Below the pieces are notes generated by a model. The model saw only the letters and a list, made by a program, of their open reading frames with translations, searched no databases and was not told the origin of the DNA. A stretch of DNA of 64,000 bases. Source: Amoebidium appalachense (Eukaryota; Ichthyosporea). The DNA is taken from the NCBI GenBank assembly GCA_963693365.1, contig CAVNZM010000006.1, positions 3,906,001 to 3,970,000 on the forward strand, given 5' to 3'. Shown in pieces: positions 60,713 through 64,000 of the stretch; position 1 is the first letter of the stretch, and each line of letters starts with the position of its first letter. The position numbers were made by a program, and so were the translations under genes.

Positions 60713-63003
60713 CGGTGCTTTACAGGTCAACTACATGCATTGCCCTGCACATAACACATTTTGCATTTCCCACGTCCCAACCATAAGTGTGCGCACATGT
60801 ACAACCACACACCAGGTCACTTCCAACGTGCAACACACATTTCTGCACCTATAATCACGACATAGTAATAACAAAAATGCGTACTAACCCTTATAAAAAG
60901 CACGTGCTTGCGTTTTTTGTTTTTGTTTTTTTGTTTTTTTGTTTTTTTTGGTTCCCTCCCCCAGCTACATTCATAATCATGATATACTAATAACAATGAG
61001 CTAACTCTGTCCTAAAAAAACACGCGTGCTAATAATGTTTTTTTTTTTTTTTTTGCCCCCACAGCTATGCGTCCGTGCTGTACGAAGACAGCACAGTCAA
61101 CCGCATGCACGAGGACCTTGACCTGTTTGCCAGCACCCTCAACACGGCTGCGTTCCACAGCACGCCCATCTACCTGATCTTCAACAAGAAGGATCTGTTC
61201 GAGTCCATGCTGCGCAAGAAGCCCCTCACCACCTGCTTCCCTGACTACCCCGGATCATCGGGTATGTGTGTGTAAAATGGATGGTTTTTGGCAAGTGTGT
61301 GGAGGTTTGTTGTGTCTCTGGTAAGGGATGGTTCTGCACTTGTGTGTGCGCGGTGAAGGTTTTAGGGAGGGGGTTCCCGTGTAGTGTGTGGGCGGGCGCC
61401 GAATTGTCCTTCTTCTTGGATTGTTTCGGCAGTGTTCTCCGGTAAGGGATTTGCCAATATTTGCATGTGTGTCATGTAAATTGATAGGGATAGGGGTCGG
61501 TGGTGTGTGTGTTGCCCGTTTCTTGTTGAGTGTGTGTATGTGTGCACGGGGGGGTGGAGAAGGGGAAGGGGGGGGGGGGGGGGGGGGGGGGGGGAGGGGC
61601 ACACACATTTCACGATATAAAGCAGACTGCTGCGTGGGCAGTTTATGGTCATGTTTTTTGTTTTTGGGTTACTGACGCTCAAACACCACACAGAGAACGT
61701 TGTGGAAGCCATCGACTTCCTGACGGAGAAGTTCCGCAGCAAGCTGACGAACAACAGCGAGCGGCTCAAGGCCCACGCCATTGCTGCCCGGTTCAAGCGC
61801 GACGTCAAAACCGTGTGGGAGGAGATAGCAATCGACCTCAAAAACCAACACCAAAAGGACATTGCAGAGGCCACACGGGGATTAGCGCGCATGAGCAAAG
61901 CCAAGGAGAGCAAAGACAAGAAGGCAGAAAAGGAGGAGAAGAAGAAGAAGGAACAGGGTACCGCATCCCCTAGCGGCTCCCCGCGCCTCACGCCAAAGTT
62001 CCTTCGCAAGAAGAAGAAGGAAGATCACAAGGAGTCTGCCGCCCCTTCCGAGTCTATCAGTTCGACCGGTGCCGCCGCCGCCGCGGCTGTTGGTGGCGCC
62101 GCAGCGGCTGCGGCGGTTGCAAGCAGTGATTCGCCGGCGGCAGAGAAGAAACCAAAGAAGGGGGTTAAGTTTGACGCTGCAGCCGAGGACACGGGTGCGG
62201 AGGAGAAACACACGGCAAAGAGCACGGAGGGGTTGAAGGTAGACCCTATGGCGGAAGATGAGGAAGCTGCAGCCGCCGCTGCCGCTACCACCACACCTGC
62301 TCAAGAGGAAAAATCGGAGGAAAATAAGAAGGATGAAGCCCCCGCCGTGGGGGGTGATGAGACAGGAAAAGAGAAGGAGGGAACGGTGGAGAAGGAGAAA
62401 GAAGAGGAGGAGGAGGAGGAGAAGGATACGCACAAGGCACATAGGTCCCATTCCCCACCACCACCAGCACCCGTTGAAGACGAAAAGACAGATGAACAGG
62501 AGAAAGAAGAGGAAGAGAAAGAAGAAGAGAAACCGAAGGAAGAGGAAAAGGAGGAAAAGAAAGAGTCGCCCGACGTGGAACCATCACCCCCCCCGCCTGC
62601 GGTAGAGGAGGTTAGTGCGTCGGGAAAAACGTCGGAGCAACCAAAAGAGAAGAAGGAGGAGGAGGAAGAAAAGAAGGGAGAGAAAAAGGAAGAGGTAGAG
62701 ACCCCAACGGTGACAGAGCCGGCGGTTTCGGCGGCGGTGGTGACAGAGGTGGCAGCCGTGGTTGAAGAGAAAAAGGAGGAAGTGAAGGAGGCACAGAAAA
62801 CGGAGAAAACGGAGGATGTTTCGAATGCTACAGAGAAAGACAGTGAGCCGCAAACACCAGCGGAGGAGGTGAAGGAGCCGGAAAAGGGACAGGAGAAGGA
62901 CACGGTGGAGGAAAAGGTTGCACAGGCGGCAAAGCCGACGGCGGAGTCCATTACGGCCGGTGCACATGCTACTGCAGATGAAGTGGAGACTGAGACGAGT
63001 TGA
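55382..63003 (+). CDS. Heterotrimeric G-protein alpha subunit with long charged C-terminal extension, seven exons
   Basis: Exons: 55382-55499, 56604-56794, 57451-57608, 58449-58577, 59008-59103, 61065-61261, 61694-63003. All phases agree, giving 732 aa. G-alpha proteins relay receptor signals as GTP switches. Seen: MGQQIS with myristoylatable Gly2 and Ser6; P-loop GAGECGKST (40-48), with Cys44 where Ser is usual; switch I RIITTGI with Arg180; [16 protein letters not shown] with catalytic Gln206; and NKKD (271-274). The TCAT guanine motif is degenerate (AIAAR, about 325-329). The canonical fold ends near residue 353. About 379 further residues follow in the same exon: Lys/Glu-rich, with Ala and Pro runs and no stop. 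The normal receptor-coupling C-terminus is therefore not terminal. A TTTTCAG acceptor just before the ATG (55366) suggests an upstream 5' UTR exon. The class (i/s/q/12) cannot be assigned. Confidence 0.93.
55500..58448. repeat. G-alpha introns 1-3: poly(C), CA, poly(G), (GT)n
   Basis: C run from 55507 just after the donor, further C runs 55661-55690 and 55795-55816, (CA)n 56478-56535. Intron 2 has (CACT)n 57095-57125 and G runs 57157-57190 and 57299-57319. Intron 3 has (GT)n 57631-57698 and 57793-57853, G runs 57854-57878, 58117-58132 and 58267-58286. Exons at 56604-56794 and 57451-57608 lie within. Confidence 0.8.
58578..61064. repeat. G-alpha introns 4-5
   Basis: G run 58850-58884 in intron 4. 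Intron 5 (59104-61064) holds CA tracts 59325-59350 and 59600-59638, C runs 59577-59599 and 59744-59786, (GT)n 60637-60711, CACA/ATACAC-rich DNA 60160-60560 and a T run 61038-61054 before the acceptor. Exon 59008-59103 lies between. Confidence 0.8.
59806..59893 (+). mobile_element. Truncated SINE-like 3' fragment ending in C run
   Basis: TTATTATGCATACTCTTGATG..TGCATCGTGTTATCCGTTG..TACTTCGTACTTTATGACGC then ATTCAAACCCCCC. This is the same 3' end as 2739-2948, with the poly(C) reduced to about six. Confidence 0.8.
61262..61693. other. G-alpha intron 6
   Basis: GT-rich, with a G run at 61570-61594 and a CAAACACCACACAG acceptor. Confidence 0.7.
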
Positions 63004-63289
63004 TTGGGGTTGTGATGAAATGTGTGGAGGGTATTTTGTGTGTTGGGGGGGGGGGGGGGGGGGGAGAGGGGGGGGGGGGGGGGATGTATGGACAACATAG
63101 CGGTGTGTTGTTGTGTGTGTTGAAGAGGGGGTGATGTGGTGGACGTGTGGGTGCTGTATAATAAATTTGGCGGGTGCTTGGTAATGAGAATATCTTAAAT
63201 TTTGATTTGTGGGTGATTAGTGTTGGTATGGGCTGAAGGTACCTCGGCATCATTATTTTTGGTATAGAAACTAGAACTATCTGCTGAAT

Positions 63290-63336
<47 letters not shown>

Positions 63337-63942
63337 TAAGGAGGGCTACACCACTTAGCTACGGCGGTTGCCCCGCTAAATCATTAGCATTGTTCTGTAT
63401 GTGAAACTGGGTTTCTGTTGCACGATTCTACATCATTTGATTGTTTTTAATGATTTGATTTGTGACTACCCCTTATTTAGACCCCATATAGTAGACTGAA
63501 TCTAGCGGTTGCGCAAAACAGGTATTTCATATAGCCGACCCCGATTTTCCGTTTATTTCCTTTGCTTGCTCGGCATTATCTTATTTTCGCCGGGATTGTT
63601 GAGTACGTCTGCCAGAACACAACCCTTTTCTTTTACATTTACCTTCTGATTTTCGTTTTTGTTTTGCTTTGTGATACCTTCCTATTCACTTTTTTGTTTC
63701 TTTTTTCCGTTTCATTTATTTTTCCGTTTCATTTTGACACCCTGGTAGTATTAGCTATGTGGGGTTAAGCCACGGGCAGGGACAGTGCCTCGTTGCGTTG
63801 TTGGGGTGGCGGTGGTGCCGTGCAACTAACTTACCGTAATATGAAACCCACACCACCATATTTTCGTCCTCTGAAGATATGCTATTACCCGTTCTAAGGC
63901 GGCGTGGTTAACTTCCCCCTTCCCCCCCCTCCCCCCCCCCCC

Positions 63943-63973
<31 letters not shown>

Positions 63974-64000
63974 ACACAGAGTCACACACACAAACACACA
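63004..64000. other. 3' flank of the G-alpha gene
   Basis: G runs 63044-63082, AATAAA at 63160-63165 (likely polyadenylation signal about 157 bp after the stop), (GT)n 63293-63335, unique sequence, then poly(C) 63935-63959 and (CA)n to the window end. No further gene recognised. Confidence 0.65.

Noticed and set aside
61388-61675. Upstream extension of the last G-alpha exon from the ATG at 61645
   Set aside because: The intron 6 acceptor CACACAG at 61693 fits phase and family sequence, so the upstream codons are intronic.

Overview
The window is eukaryotic nuclear DNA. Its genes are split by spliceosomal introns with GT-AG borders and matched phases, and the introns and intergenic DNA are packed with very long poly(C)/poly(G) runs, (CA)n/(GT)n and (GA)n tracts. 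Most open frames in it are microsatellite artefacts (poly-Pro, Cys-Val, His-Thr). I reconstructed eight protein-coding genes by joining exons on phase and family resemblance. The set (PIGK, TBC1D13, translin, C9orf85-like, G-alpha, SulP, a plant/fungal-type atypical phosphatase, a VHL-box protein) fits a unicellular opisthokont or other protist. An ichthyosporean-like holozoan is possible, but the species is not determined.

Layout: 1-6180 (+) is the 3' part of a GPI transamidase catalytic subunit (PIGK/GPI8), with exons 5' of the window missing. 7462-17564 (+) is a complete 13-exon TBC1D13-like Rab GAP. 17565-26530 is gene-poor: a tandem duplication carrying a roughly 2.25-kb transposon-like insertion with an empty-site paralogue beside it, huge GT/GA tracts, and a LINE 3' fragment. 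26532-28760 (+) is an intronless SLC26/SulP transporter preceded by six CCAAT boxes. 30470-37139 (-) is translin in eight exons. 37865-38644 (+) is an intronless Siw14-like phosphatase, divergent from translin. 38645-43186 holds pyrimidine-rich DNA and two LINE 3' ends tail to tail. 43187-47861 (-) is a three-exon C9orf85-like zinc-ribbon protein. 48367-49398 (+), divergent from it, is an intronless protein joining an HExxH metallopeptidase-like domain to a VHL beta-like domain. 51656-52398 is a foldback (palindromic) element. 55382-63003 (+) is a seven-exon G-alpha subunit with an unusual charged C-terminal tail of about 380 residues.

Two genome-level themes recur. A dispersed SINE-like family (at least eight copies here) ends at its 3' side in poly(C). 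Introns of genes on both strands also share a layout in transcript sense: C-rich or GT-repeat DNA just after the donor and (CA)n leading into the acceptor AG. The genes are not an operon. Apart from two divergent pairs that may share promoters, I see no functional linkage.
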